DNA of 64,000 bases, taken from Ixodes scapularis. Its lineage: Eukaryota > Arthropoda > Arachnida > Ixodida > Ixodidae. Of the stretch, positions 10,815 to 20,400 are shown one piece after another; within the stretch, counting starts at the first letter, position 1; every line of letters begins with the position of its first letter. Location of the stretch: the NCBI RefSeq assembly GCF_016920785.2, contig NW_024609846.1, forward strand, positions 120,741,473 to 120,805,472, written 5' to 3'. Position numbers and translations under genes: made by a program. A model generated the notes under the pieces. It was not told the DNA's origin, ran no database searches, and worked only from the letters and a program-made list of their open reading frames with translations.

Positions 10815-11738
10815 TCATTCCGGGCTCCTTTTTTTGGTTAATTCTCCTAGCGGTGCAGTCAGACAAGCGTAGTCTTCTGCAAACTCTCGGTAGAATCCCG
10901 TGAGACCAAGGAAGGACCTGACTTGTCTTTTTGTTCGAGGCCTCGGAACATCTTGGATTCTTTCAATTATATTCGGGTCCGGCGATATCTTGCCCATTCC
11001 GATGTCGTGTCCGAGGAAGCTGATTTCCAAGAATCCTATTTCACACTTCATCGGCTTGATCGTGATGTTGGCCTCTCGCGGGCGTTGAAAGGTACGGCTA
11101 AGCGTCTCCATATGTTCCCTCCACGAGCTTGTAGCGACTAGGACGTCATCTATGTAGTGATGCGCGTCTGGGATTCCGTTCAACAACTTTCGCATCAGCT
11201 TTGTGAACGTAGCTGAAGCAGTTTTTATTCCAAAGGGCATGAAGTTGAATTAGAAGAGCCCGCTCGTTGATGAAAAGGCCGTCTCTTCTTTTGCGCTTTC
11301 CTCCATAGGAATTTGCCAATAACCTTTGGCCACATCCAGCTTTGAGAAAAAGCGCTTCTGCCCCGCTTTGGCAAATGTGACGTCGATCCTCGGTATCGGC
11401 TCTGCATCGGGTTTAATGGCATCATTCAATCTCCTGTAGTCGATGCAAAATCTATTCGATCCGTCCTTCTTCTTCACGATCACCACCGGTGCGTTGTATG
11501 GTGAAGAGCATCTCTCGATTACTCCTAGCGCCAGCATCTCTGAGATCTCTTGCTCGACCACCTCTTGAACTGAAAGGGGCAGCGGGTATTGTTTTACGTC
11601 TACCGGGCGCGTCGTGGTTACTTCCAGGTCGCATGTCAAGAGATTTGTTCTTCCCGGCACTTCGGAAAAGATCTCGCTGAAGTCTTCGATCAGCGCACGC
11701 ACTTCGGCACTTTTTTCCGCGTCCAAATTCTTGTTCAC
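10815..11738 (-). pseudogene. Reverse transcriptase, Gmr1-like element
   Basis: RT motifs appear in order: YPLPLSVQEVVEQEI, SSPYNAPVVIVKKKDG, FCIDYRRLND, KLDVAKGYWQIPM, a stop, MPFGIKTASATF and the catalytic YIDDVLVAT, then FLGLTGFYREF. An in-frame TAA at 11250-11252 sits just before the MPFG motif. A frameshift in a seven-A run (10832-10838) separates RT from RNase H. The RT is Ty3/Gypsy in type despite the copia-like domain order. Confidence 0.85.
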
Positions 11739-11762
11739 ATCAACGTCCTTCCATCCTTGTTG

Positions 11763-12056
11763 CTACGTCCAGCTCGCTGTGGGGACCTCTCCAGCGTCTT
11801 CGAAGCTTCGCTCTTCTAGAGCTTCATTTTTGATCTCAGCTGCGACATGACAGGCAGTCTGCTCTTGTCGAGTCGTCTCCCTCTCCTCGTACTTTTTTAA
11901 CATATTGACGTGAAAGACCTTCGTCTTCCCTCCCACGTCCAACTCGTAATCGACCTCGTTCTTTCTTGCCGTCACCACGAAGGGTCCTTTCCATTGCATG
12001 ATCATTTTGTTGGCATCTGTTGGAAGAAGGATCAAAGCCAAGTCACCTTGCTTCAT
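11763..12056 (-). pseudogene. Integrase C-terminal GPY/F-like module, Gmr1-like element
   Basis: The sequence MKQGDLALILLP, MQWKGPFVVTAR and FHVNMLKKYEER is the usual end of a Ty3 integrase (GPF/Y motif and HVNxLKxY). It is in the same frame as the integrase core, separated only by the TAG at 12066, and in the same frame as RT, separated only by a TAG at 11763. This frame continuity shows that integrase-before-RT is the native order rather than a rearrangement. Confidence 0.8.
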
Positions 12057-12530
12057 TTTGCGGTTCTAAGACCTTTTGTCATAATAGCCCTTATATTTAG
12101 CCTTCGCCTCTTCCAAGCATTTGTGCGCCAACTCGCACGTGTTCTCTAATTTTTCTCTCAGTTCGAGCACGTAGCTGTACGATGTCTCCGCCTCACTTTC
12201 CACCTTTTCCCTCGACCACATTTCTTTGAGAATGGCCATGGGCCCTCGCACTCTCCTGCCGTACAGCAGCTCGAAAGGAGAAAACTTCAAACTTGATTGT
12301 GGAACCTCCCTATATGCGAAGAGCAGCGCTGAGAGGTACCTGTCCCAGTCCTTGGGCCTCTCTTGGCACATTCTTCTTAACATTTGTTTTATAGTGCCGT
12401 TAAACCTCTCGACCAATCCATTGCGCATGGAATGGTAGGGCGTGGTGAGCATGTGCTTCATTGATAATAAACGGCTTACTTCTTTCATCAGGTCTGATGT
12501 AAAGTTAGTACCGCGGTCGCTGAGTATCTA

Positions 12531-12688
12531 GGGCCCTAAACTCGTCAAACACAAAGTTGGGGCGGAGTTTGACGTAGCGCACCGATTGGACATTCACGAT
12601 GATGACTTGGCGTTTCTGTCGCCGATGTCCAATCGGCGCGCTCTACGAACTTTCGGCTCCAACTTTGTGGTTGACGATCCCAGGGCCC
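12531..12688. mobile_element. 158-bp palindromic MITE inside integrase
   Basis: The ends are GGGCCC inverted repeats, and the two halves match over most of their length, with CGTCAAACACAAAGTTGG paired to CCAACTTTGTGGTTGACG and CCGATTGGACAT paired to ATGTCCAATCGG. Removing it rejoins integrase residues GVPT and ILSDRG. The short target duplication (possibly YAG) is not certain. Confidence 0.8.
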
Positions 12689-12898
12689 CTGTTGGCACGC
12701 CGTAGCGTGTAAACATCTCGACCAGAGCTTCTGCTACCTGCTCAGATCCAACGGCCCGCAGCGCTACTGCGCCTGGATATCTTGTAGCCATGTCTACCAT
12801 GGTCAGGATGTACTTGTTTCCCGCACTCGACATCGGAGTGATAGGTCCAATAATGTCGATGGCTGCTTTCTCGAAAGGCCTCTCGACCGTGGGCATAT

Positions 12899-13259
12899 TG
12901 CCGCGCGCAGGGTCACGGACTTCTAGAACTTTCTCGTTTTAACTTCTGTCGGTTATCCCTGCTTATGTTGTTCTAGAAAGTGCGTGTTCATTCTCGCACC
13001 GAGCGCGCTACGCTCGAACCTTCACCGCCGAATCTTCGAGATAGTGCCTCATTCTAGATAAGAGGCCACCCGCAACCTTGTCGAGTCAGTTTCGCCTCAG
13101 CGTTCGACCTTGCTGCTTCGCCGACTTCGACGTCCGCGACGCTCTGCTGTTTTCTTCTATTCCCTTTTTGCTTTGTTTAGTTTGGGCACAAGTTCGCCTC
13201 CATTAAACGTTTCAGTTTCCCCAGTTATTCTTTGTTTCCTTGCGTGTTTATTCGTGACA
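12899..13259 (+). mobile_element. Solo LTR (LTR family B) inside integrase
   Basis: The 361-bp insert has TG...CA ends and the 4-bp duplication atat at 12895-12898 and 13260-13263. Excision restores the integrase residues APLGN and MPTVERP. Its 3' part resembles LTR family A (GGGCACAAGTTCGCC, TTAAACGTTTCAG). Confidence 0.9.
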
Positions 13260-13443
13260 ATATTCCCTAAGGGAGCCCTACCCACTTTACCCTTCGGCAC
13301 CATGCGTTGACAGACGTCGCATGATCTGACGTATCTTTTGATCTCGCTTTGGATCCCAGGCCAGAAAAACTCTTCTGTCACCAGGCTTAGCGTATTCTTC
13401 ATCCCTTGGGGCCCGGACATTATGCCATCATGCGCGAGCGTTA

Positions 13444-14370
13444 TCACTGCCGGTCTGAACTTCTTCGGGAGTACCAGTTGAGTTGTCTTTCTCCCGACGT
13501 GTACTCAACAGATCTGTGTAACAGGTCGTTTTTCACGACGAACTGAAACTTTGTCCTAGACTTAAGCTTTCTCGTGATTTGCCCAACCACATCAAAACAC
13601 CTACTGAGTGTGTCATCTTCTCTCTGCTCTTTAGCGAGTGCTTCTGGAGTCGTATCGATCACTGATACCTGCGGTACCTTCAGGGATGCCTCTTTGTTTT
13701 TCGTTTCTCCACTTCGCGTGACGCTCGTACCGCGAACGGCAGCAACTTCCGCTAGATTCACCTGACACGACTTCTCGTTGTTCTTGACTGAGCCGGACCC
13801 TCCGTAAACATCAGACCACCTTTCGGATCGTCGACACAGCTCGGCCCGGTCGTATGGGCTCCCAGGTGTCACTTCATTTGTCTTTTCCCAATCTGGGTCT
13901 GGATCGTCCGCATTTCGGACTTGCGGGATATTCCCCAGCACCAGATCATACAATGGATTTTCGATACACTTCGCTAGAACCGTGCCTGTGTAGAACGGCG
14001 TCCGGACCGAAATCTTCGCTTCAGGTAGATACTTGACCGTGCTGTCCAATAAAAAGACGGCACTCGACTCTCCGGTGAATTTGTCGAGAGGAACCAAGTC
14101 CTTCCTGATCACCACACTGTTACAGCCGGTGTCCCTGAGTACCTTTATTCGTCGGTCCCCGAGTCGTCCCTCAACCACAGGCATGTTATCTGCTAAGAAC
14201 TTTTGAGGATTCCCAAAGGCAGCGTTTACCACAGGTACCTTATCTCCGCTCCTCAGAGTAACGAAGGAGTCATCTGGCTCGTCCCAATCTCCTGGTGGTT
14301 TTGTCCACAGGCAAAAGGCCTGGTGTCTTCCGTCCTCTCCCGCCTTGCACTGATTAGCCCTGTGACCCAT
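13444..14370 (-). pseudogene. Protease and start of integrase, Gmr1-like element
   Basis: This 308-codon frame begins at the end of the second Gag knuckle (MGHRANQC). It passes through a retropepsin-like centre, KVLRDTGCNSVVI, and ends in the spacer leading to integrase: AKEQREDDTLSRC and FQFVVKNDLLHR. Near 13485 a one-base shift throws the frame off, and the true frame continues as LPKKFRPAVITLAHDG in the next segment. Protease is thus followed directly by integrase, not by RT. Confidence 0.75.
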
Positions 14371-15205
14371 GCGTCCACAGTTCCAACACGCGGGTGATTT
14401 AGACCCTTGAGCTTTGCTCCGGCAATTTTCTGCTTTGTGACCCGCTTTCCCACAAAAAAGCAGCGGCTACTTCTCCTGGCCTCGCTTTTATCATTATTAC
14501 CTGGATCTCCTGCACTCAGTTTCTTTCCAGTGCACCTGTGCGCGATTGCACTTGCGCCTCTAAAAAGAGGTCAGCTTTTACTGACACTTCACCCAAAGTT
14601 CGGCAGTCCCTCTCTTTAAGTAATACAGCTAGCTTGCTTGAGCAGGTCCCAAGAAACTGTTCCACCAGAACCGTGTCTCGTAGCGCTTCGAAGGTCTTTT
14701 CGGTCTCTGACACCTCAACCCACCGATCAAAGTAACCTGCCAGCCTAGCGGCGAACTGCCTCCTAGTTTAACCCTCCTCGGGTTTAGCATCCCGAAATCT
14801 CTCACGGTATCCCTCCTTTGTGTACTTAAATCTCTGGAGCAGAGCCAGCTTTACTTTAGGATAGTCCAACGCGTCCGTGGGTGTCATGCGACCAACCACC
14901 GTGAGCGCTTCTCCTGTCAGACACAGGCCTAATGTCGTCGCCCATTTGTCCTGAGGCCACCCCAGACCTGTCGCCGTGCTCTCGAAACGCTGCAGGTATG
15001 CATCGAGATCGTCCGTCCGCTCGTTGAATTGCGGGATCAACTTGTGAGGACTCCCTCGGAGAGCTTGGACTTGCGCGTCTCCGCGTCGCCCATCAGCCCC
15101 TTCCTGGTGAACCCCTCGCGCAGCGATTCTCAACTGCAATATCTCCCTTTCCTTCTCTAGGGTAGCTTGCTTAGCTAGTTCCCCTTCGCGGGTTTCCCTT
15201 GCCAA
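14253..15205 (-). pseudogene. gag of the Gmr1-like element (SCAN-like region plus two zinc knuckles), broken
   Basis: From 15205 the frame starts with a charged coiled-coil-like segment, then LDAYLQRFE and LGLCLTGEALTVVGRM. The next block reads like a SCAN domain: RFRDAKPEEG, a stop, then RQFAARLAGYFDRWVE, DTVLVEQFLGTCSSKLAVLL and VKADLFLEAQ. The in-frame TAA is at 14768-14770. A frameshift near 14516 precedes two CCHC knuckles; the first (about 14440-14463) is broken by a one-base loss in a T run, and the second reads CWNCGRMGHRANQC. SCAN domains of vertebrate zinc-finger proteins are known to derive from Gmr1-like Gag, so this supports the element's class. Confidence 0.75.
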
Positions 15206-15399
15206 CTCACGCTCGTGAGCTCTCTTCTCTCTTTATCGCGCTCTTTCGTCGTCCACCCATTTTCTCAACTCTGGCCCAGCATAGCCCAGTTCCTTTCCGA
15301 CAGCCGTTAATCTCTCTACCTCCATGACCCTGAATGCCTTTTGCCCTTCCGACGCTCCTCTACTTCTCAGAAGAACAAGACGTCAGAAATGGGCCACGT

Positions 15400-15417
15400 A
15401 TCCTGGCAGGCTCGCCA
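15400..15417 (-). other. Primer-binding site, Gmr1-like element
   Basis: The minus strand reads TGGCGAGCCTGCCAGGAT two bases inside the 5' LTR. It would pair with a tRNA ending CCTGGCAGGCTCGCCA and differs from the site shared by the other two Ty3 elements. Confidence 0.65.
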
Positions 15418-15419
15418 AT

Positions 15420-16103
15420 TGTCATGTTCCTCCGGGGGGACGAGGGCAGGTCGAAAGACGAAGCGACACATAAGTAGACGAACAAAAATTAATTTACTCA
15501 CAAGCACAAAAAAAAGCAGAACAGAAAACAAAATTATAAGCGGAAGCGAAAGGAAAAAGAAAATAGAGTGATTAAATAGCTACAGTCACTACAGTCAGTC
15601 TCGGTCGTCTTTAAGTGGGAGCTGAGAACACTCACAGTCTCGAGCGTCGATCTTGCTTGGAACGGAACCCGGCCTTGTTCTTCGATGTCACGGGTGTGGA
15701 TCCAAGCTTTCTAGGAGCTCTGGGCCTTCCAGCACCGGTTCGATGGTGTCGCTTGACCAACCAGGTACGCGGCCTGGATTGACAGGAGTGTTGCGAGGCC
15801 ACCGCTTCGCGTCCGCCTTCGAGCTCGAAGTCCAATGCTCCGGGCTTCTGGTGCGAGCAGCAGGCACGACGTCGCTCCGGCTCGATGGTGGCGAGAAGAC
15901 CTGGAGCGGAGCCAGGGTTCACCAGGAGCGAAGCCTGGTCTGCCGGGAGCGTTGGCGTCTCAGCTGCCGCCCTTCAGGTTCAGTCGTCGAATGTCCTGCG
16001 CGAGCTTCTCCTTTCCCTTTTGCTCGAGCTTATCCTTTCCCTTTTGCTCGAGCTTGCCCCCTTCTTCGTCTTTCGCTTTCACCGTCACTTCAAGAACGTG
16101 ACA
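15420..16103 (-). repeat. 5' LTR of the Gmr1-like element
   Basis: It has the same termini as the other LTR, is 684 bp long and is followed by ggcat at 16104-16108. The primer-binding site begins 2 nt inside it on the minus strand. Confidence 0.92.
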
Positions 16104-16421
16104 GGCATTAATTGTCATCTTTATAGTACCCATCTCCACCTTAGCAGGTCTATCGAGAAAAAGTCAAAGGCAGACAAGAGAGAATTCTTATCGGCGTGTA
16201 GACTCAGAATCATAGTTCTCTGGCTCAAAAGAGCACTATTTCCCTGAAAAAACTCGCTCAGCGCGTTATAAGTAGGGCTTCATGTTTATCTGTAAATACC
16301 AGTGGGCCCCACCAAATAGCCCCCAAACTTGCTTTATTGAAGACGGGGAAAACCGAAAATCTCAGAATTCAAGTTCTTGAATACAAAAGAACACAAGTTT
16401 CGCTAATAAATATTTATATCT

Positions 16422-16677
16422 TGTGAAGGATAGCGTGGCACCGACAGGGGCGCCTCCAGCGGCAGTGCACGGAAAGTGAGCCAGAGCGAGAGAACTCCCG
16501 CAGATGCGCGGGAAAACGGGAGGGATGAGGAAGAAGCGGGAGTCAGAGCGAGCGTACGCGGTTGCAGGTGGCTCCGGGGACTCTCGAACAGTTTCGGAAG
16601 TGGCGTTATGTGGATCGGTGCAGTGTAACAACTTAGATAGAATAAACCAGTGTTATATTAGATCCGAGTACATAACA
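16422..16677 (+). mobile_element. Candidate solo LTR
   Basis: The 256-bp segment starts TGTGAAGG, ends CATAACA and is flanked by atct at 16418-16421 and 16678-16681. An AATAAA lies near the end, which suggests plus orientation. No other copy is present for comparison. Bases 16104-16421 show no gene. Confidence 0.65.
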
Positions 16678-17154
16678 ATCTAAGGCTTTATTTCGTGTTC
16701 ATATGAAACATAACCCTCACTGAGCTGTCGGCGAATCCGTTCCTTTTTTTACGGGGAACCACGCCGATTGTTTCGTTTATTTTTATCAATACCGAATTCT
16801 TCTCCGGGTATTCAGGTCAGTCGCATTTTCACTGTGGGGTAGGAGAATTCGATTCCCGTGTACTGTTTTCTTCGATATGGGCCCCGATAAACGCCGATTT
16901 TTTGTCCGGTGCAAAAAGCTGACACCAAAAAACACCGAATCTGTGCAAACACAGAAAGAACACCCCCCAGATTCAGAGGAAATAATCACCGAACACACGA
17001 AACTCTTGTTATAAGACGTTTCTGAGTAAAATCAAACTATGATCAATTAGAGTGCAACTCAATGATTTGGTACATTTTAAATCAAAGCACTGCTTTCAAG
17101 CCCTCAGGTTTAAGATTATATATCAAAATAACGGTAGAAAAAAATATAATTTAC
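16678..17154. other. Unassigned sequence downstream of the last P450 exon found
   Basis: I searched the minus strand for the next P450 exon (PERF-type and haem-binding Cys motifs) and found none. The block contains CACCGATTTTTTG-like phrases typical of decayed repeat. Confidence 0.45.
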
Positions 17155-17413
17155 CCTCTAGGCAACCCAATGGGTTCCGTGACCTTCCACCGTGTTATCT
17201 CAAGTACGCTGGCCATGGTAAAAGGCATCGCCTTGCGGTCCTCCCATCTGGGCTGTCTGTCACGGCCGACAACGTCGTCGACCTCTTTCTGAATCCTGGC
17301 TTGCACCCTCTCTGGATTCTGCGCGCACACCAGCAGCAGCCAGTGCATCAGGACTGGCACGTTGCTCGAGGAACCGAAGAAGAGTTCCACGGTGTTAGCC
17401 ACGAGGTGGCACA
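17155..17413 (-). CDS. Cytochrome P450 exon (I-helix to K-helix)
   Basis: The 259-bp exon is bounded by GTTTGTGCAG and GTAAATT on the minus strand. It encodes the I-helix (ANTVELFFGSSSNVPVLMHW), then LLLVCAQNPERVQARIQKEV, DDVVGRDRQP, and the K-helix VLEITRW with the conserved ExxR (EITR), ending IGLPRG. In the I-helix the usual A/G-G-x-D/E-T-T/S is replaced by GSSSNV, so the Thr linked to O2 activation is missing. Some P450s tolerate this, but it may mean altered or lost monooxygenase activity. The following exon should carry the PERF and haem-binding segments. Confidence 0.88.
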
Positions 17414-20400
17414 CTGCACAAACCCAGAGAAATTAGTAGCGTTTTATGTAAGTTACCACGCAGTGCGGATTCTCACTTTATTGCGTACTTACGCACCACA
17501 GAAAGAATACGTGACGGCACTACATCGTTGTATACATTGGTTAGAGGGTGGATCCCTTTCGGTGCTCATGTAGCCTGCATATATGTCGATATTTATGGGT
17601 CGAGTGTGAAAAGTAAAACCACAATTTCCCTCTCCCTGCTGCCTAGAAAAATGTAATGCGACAACATTGTTTTGTTTACCTGATGCTAACGGAACAATTG
17701 CATCACCTCACCGCGCGCTCCTGCTACGGGACACTCTAATGTGCTTACACCACCTCGTCTAGATCGCGCCACAGCGCCTGCTCTCTATGAGAGGGGCTGG
17801 TTCGCGCTCCTATCACTGGCATGTTGGAAAAGGCGCACATTCAAACGCATAGTGCGGCGGTGGTCAGCATATGACTACTGCTACTGCTTTATTGTACAGC
17901 TGATACGCTCGAATTCCCATGCTCCTACGCATAAGGTCAGTGTAGACAGAATGTGATTTTCCGTGGCATACTGCGGGCTTTCGTGGCTAACTTTTATCTT
18001 TTGAAATCGTGATCTTTATTTTTTACCTGACGTCAAATTACTGGACATGGACATGTAATATAGTCACGCGATATTTTATAGACCAGGGGCCTCAAACACG
18101 CGGCCCGCGGGCCACATGCGGCCCGCGACAAGCTGAGAAGCGGCCCGCAGGCAACCGGCCCTGCGAGTCCCGGTTTCCATATCTCGAGCGCTAGAAATAA
18201 CATGTGTCATAGCGATCTCATCTCGTCGATTCATTTTTGCTCGGAAAGTATATAGCTCTGCTCTTTTAACGTATGCACACATTTTATAATGCTCTGTGTT
18301 CATTTGCCCTTTGTTTCGCTTTAATTCTTGCTTCCCAGCTTTTAGTAATGTACAACAATTCCGCTACTAGTCTGCAACCTCGAGCTATTTGTTGAAGAAT
18401 GCATGTCGGCTGCGAAAACTCTCGCTTAGCAGGAGCAAGTACCAAAAGATAAAGCTATAAGCTCGAGATTCTCACCTTCAAAAAAAAAAATCACAATAAA
18501 AGGTATTTGTTCAGAGCGTTATAATAAAAATTGTGAGGAGTTCAAGAACTTTCAAATTAAACGATTTTTTTAACATGTTGAGCTGAGAACGACATACTTG
18601 CTCTCTTATTCTATTAGAGATGCCACCACGTTAGCGGGGCAGTGTAATTTTAATTTCTGTTATGACATCAAGTCGGGGCCCAAAGTAGGCATATAAAGAA
18701 ATCAAATTTAAAGATGTCAATGGCAAAACCGTGATTTTACGAAAAGCATAGGGCACGAGGTCTTTTTTCATTCAAATCTTCGAACATCCCCCCCCCCCCG
18801 GTCTTACGTTGGCCCCCGGTCGTTTAGGTGTGGGCTACCTGGCCCCCACAGTCAAATGAGTTTGAGACCACAGTTATAGACCATTCTAATAATCCCTTAC
18901 TACAAGCTTCCATGTTTGTCGCCAGGGCTTTGGAGCGCAATCTGAGCATCCGCTTTCTTATATAGAATATCAGGCGTATCTCAACATTTCTTTTCGCCTG
19001 GTTGAATAGCGCTGGAAAGGTATACACACTTCCCCACTTCAACACAGCTTTGTTATATTTGTTTCGCGACGGCAAGCTATGTTATAAGGTCATATATGAC
19101 ATAGTTATACGGTAACTCACAGGCTTCACGGCCTTGGCATGGGAAATAATCTATCCGTCTTTAAATATTCCCTTGGTAAAGACAATAAAGAATAAAAAAG
19201 TATACTCCTTGTAGAGGAAAAAACTGCCGGGGTCCCAATCTCTTGGTCCTGGGTTCCATTCTCGTTAGAGGATGTTCGAATTTCTTTCGTCTCAATTATG
19301 CGTTATTGTACATAATCTTTTCTTCCTTTTTTTTTTTTTTTGCCTCTAAAGTTTGTGTTTGCGGACAAACACGATATAATGCTTAAGCGTCAATTTAAGG
19401 CTATCTCACTTAATATAGGAAGGTTATCAGGTTCTGCTCGTTCAGTCACCCACACTAGGTATCCCGAACACGGCGGTAGCTCTTTGTCGGGGTTCGCTTA
19501 TTCAGGTCAGCCGGAAAAGATTCGTGATGAACAAATACCTCATACGTCTGTGTTCCCAAATTGTGCACCGCCAAAAAAAGGTGCACAATTTCACTGTACC
19601 GCACTCTGTACATTTACTCGGTTTGTAAACCCCCTTCTAGCACGAAAAAGCCGCGTGTTCGCATGAATGCACAATAAAAGTGTAAACAAACATAGGAAGA
19701 CATGCATTAAAGGTGTATGCACACTCTTTATGCGCCCAGCACGTGAAGGAGAGGAGAAGAGGAGTGCGCGTGGGGGCTTCGGAACGCCGAACTCTGGTTG
19801 GAATGATCAGTGAGTAGATTCGATGCTGACTCTGTTTATCTCTGCTGCATTCATCGAACGTGTTCGAATGCGAGACCCAGACGCTGGATCCCAGCCACCG
19901 TGACCCCAGCGCTCTGCGTTCTAACGTGATCAACGAGTCCAGTGGAGACAAAGGCATCTAGCTTCAGGTCTACCCACTAATCATTCCAACCAGTGCTCGT
20001 AGATCTGGTATCCCCGAGCGCTCTCGCCTCCTGCTCCCCCTCAGTTTCTTGGCGCATTGGCAAGGACCACTTTTGACTATATCGGGGGAAAATATTGTTT
20101 CATGCCCGACAACATTGAATTTCTTTAGAAATTATGATTAAAAATAGCAACAAATTATTGACATCTTGTATACCCAGAAATGGGGAACGATAAAAAGACG
20201 ATAAAAAATTACAGGGTCTACAAGATGCATGTCGATTAATTAACAGCTGGCCTGCACTCTATCACTGTTAACAAATTATATTTTTGCGGCTACTCTTTTT
20301 TTTTTCTAATCACAACTTTACTTTACCCACAAAATATCCGATACAGTTACTGTTTACGTGCTGTTGGACTAATTCGCAACTGCTGAAGAGGCAACACCAC

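Larger units (their letters stand above)
12066..13447 (-). pseudogene. Integrase of the Gmr1-like element, split by two insertions
   Basis: The zinc-binding region shows LAHDGIMSGPQG, FFWPGIQSEIKRYV and RSCDVCQ; the usual second His (GH) reads PQ, so the HHCC motif is incomplete. The catalytic core is AIDIIGP (first Asp), LSDRGTNF (second Asp) and NGLVERFNGTIKQML (Glu), then LLFAYREVPQSS and PFELLYGRR. A solo LTR (12899-13259) separates the zinc region from the core and a MITE (12531-12688) lies between the first and second Asp. The frame ends at an in-frame TAG (12066). Integrase would insert the element's cDNA into chromosomes; this copy cannot. Confidence 0.85.
9335..16103 (-). mobile_element. 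Gmr1-like Ty3/Gypsy retrotransposon with PR-INT-RT-RNaseH order, complete but defective
   Basis: The 6.77-kb element has LTRs of 685 and 684 bp, TGTCA...TGACA termini and the 5-bp duplication ggcat at 9330-9334 and 16104-16108. Internally, on the minus strand, are a primer-binding site (15417), a SCAN-like Gag with two CCHC knuckles, protease, integrase, a GPY/F-like module, RT, RNase H and a polypurine tract (10033-10020). Integrase lies upstream of RT, as in Ty1/copia, while the RT is Ty3-like. That combination, with a SCAN-related Gag, is known from Gmr1-type elements. About 20 LTR differences by eye and many stops and frameshifts show this copy is inactive. A 158-bp MITE and a 361-bp solo LTR have inserted into integrase. 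Confidence 0.85.

Noticed and set aside
10355..11738. RT/RNaseH as a separate element inserted downstream of an integrase fragment
   Set aside because: Integrase end, GPY/F module and RT lie in one frame, and the LTRs, duplication, primer site and polypurine tract fit a single element.
16786..16998. Next P450 exon downstream of 17155
   Set aside because: The minus-strand frame lacks PERF and haem-Cys motifs and has no suitable splice acceptor in the required phase.
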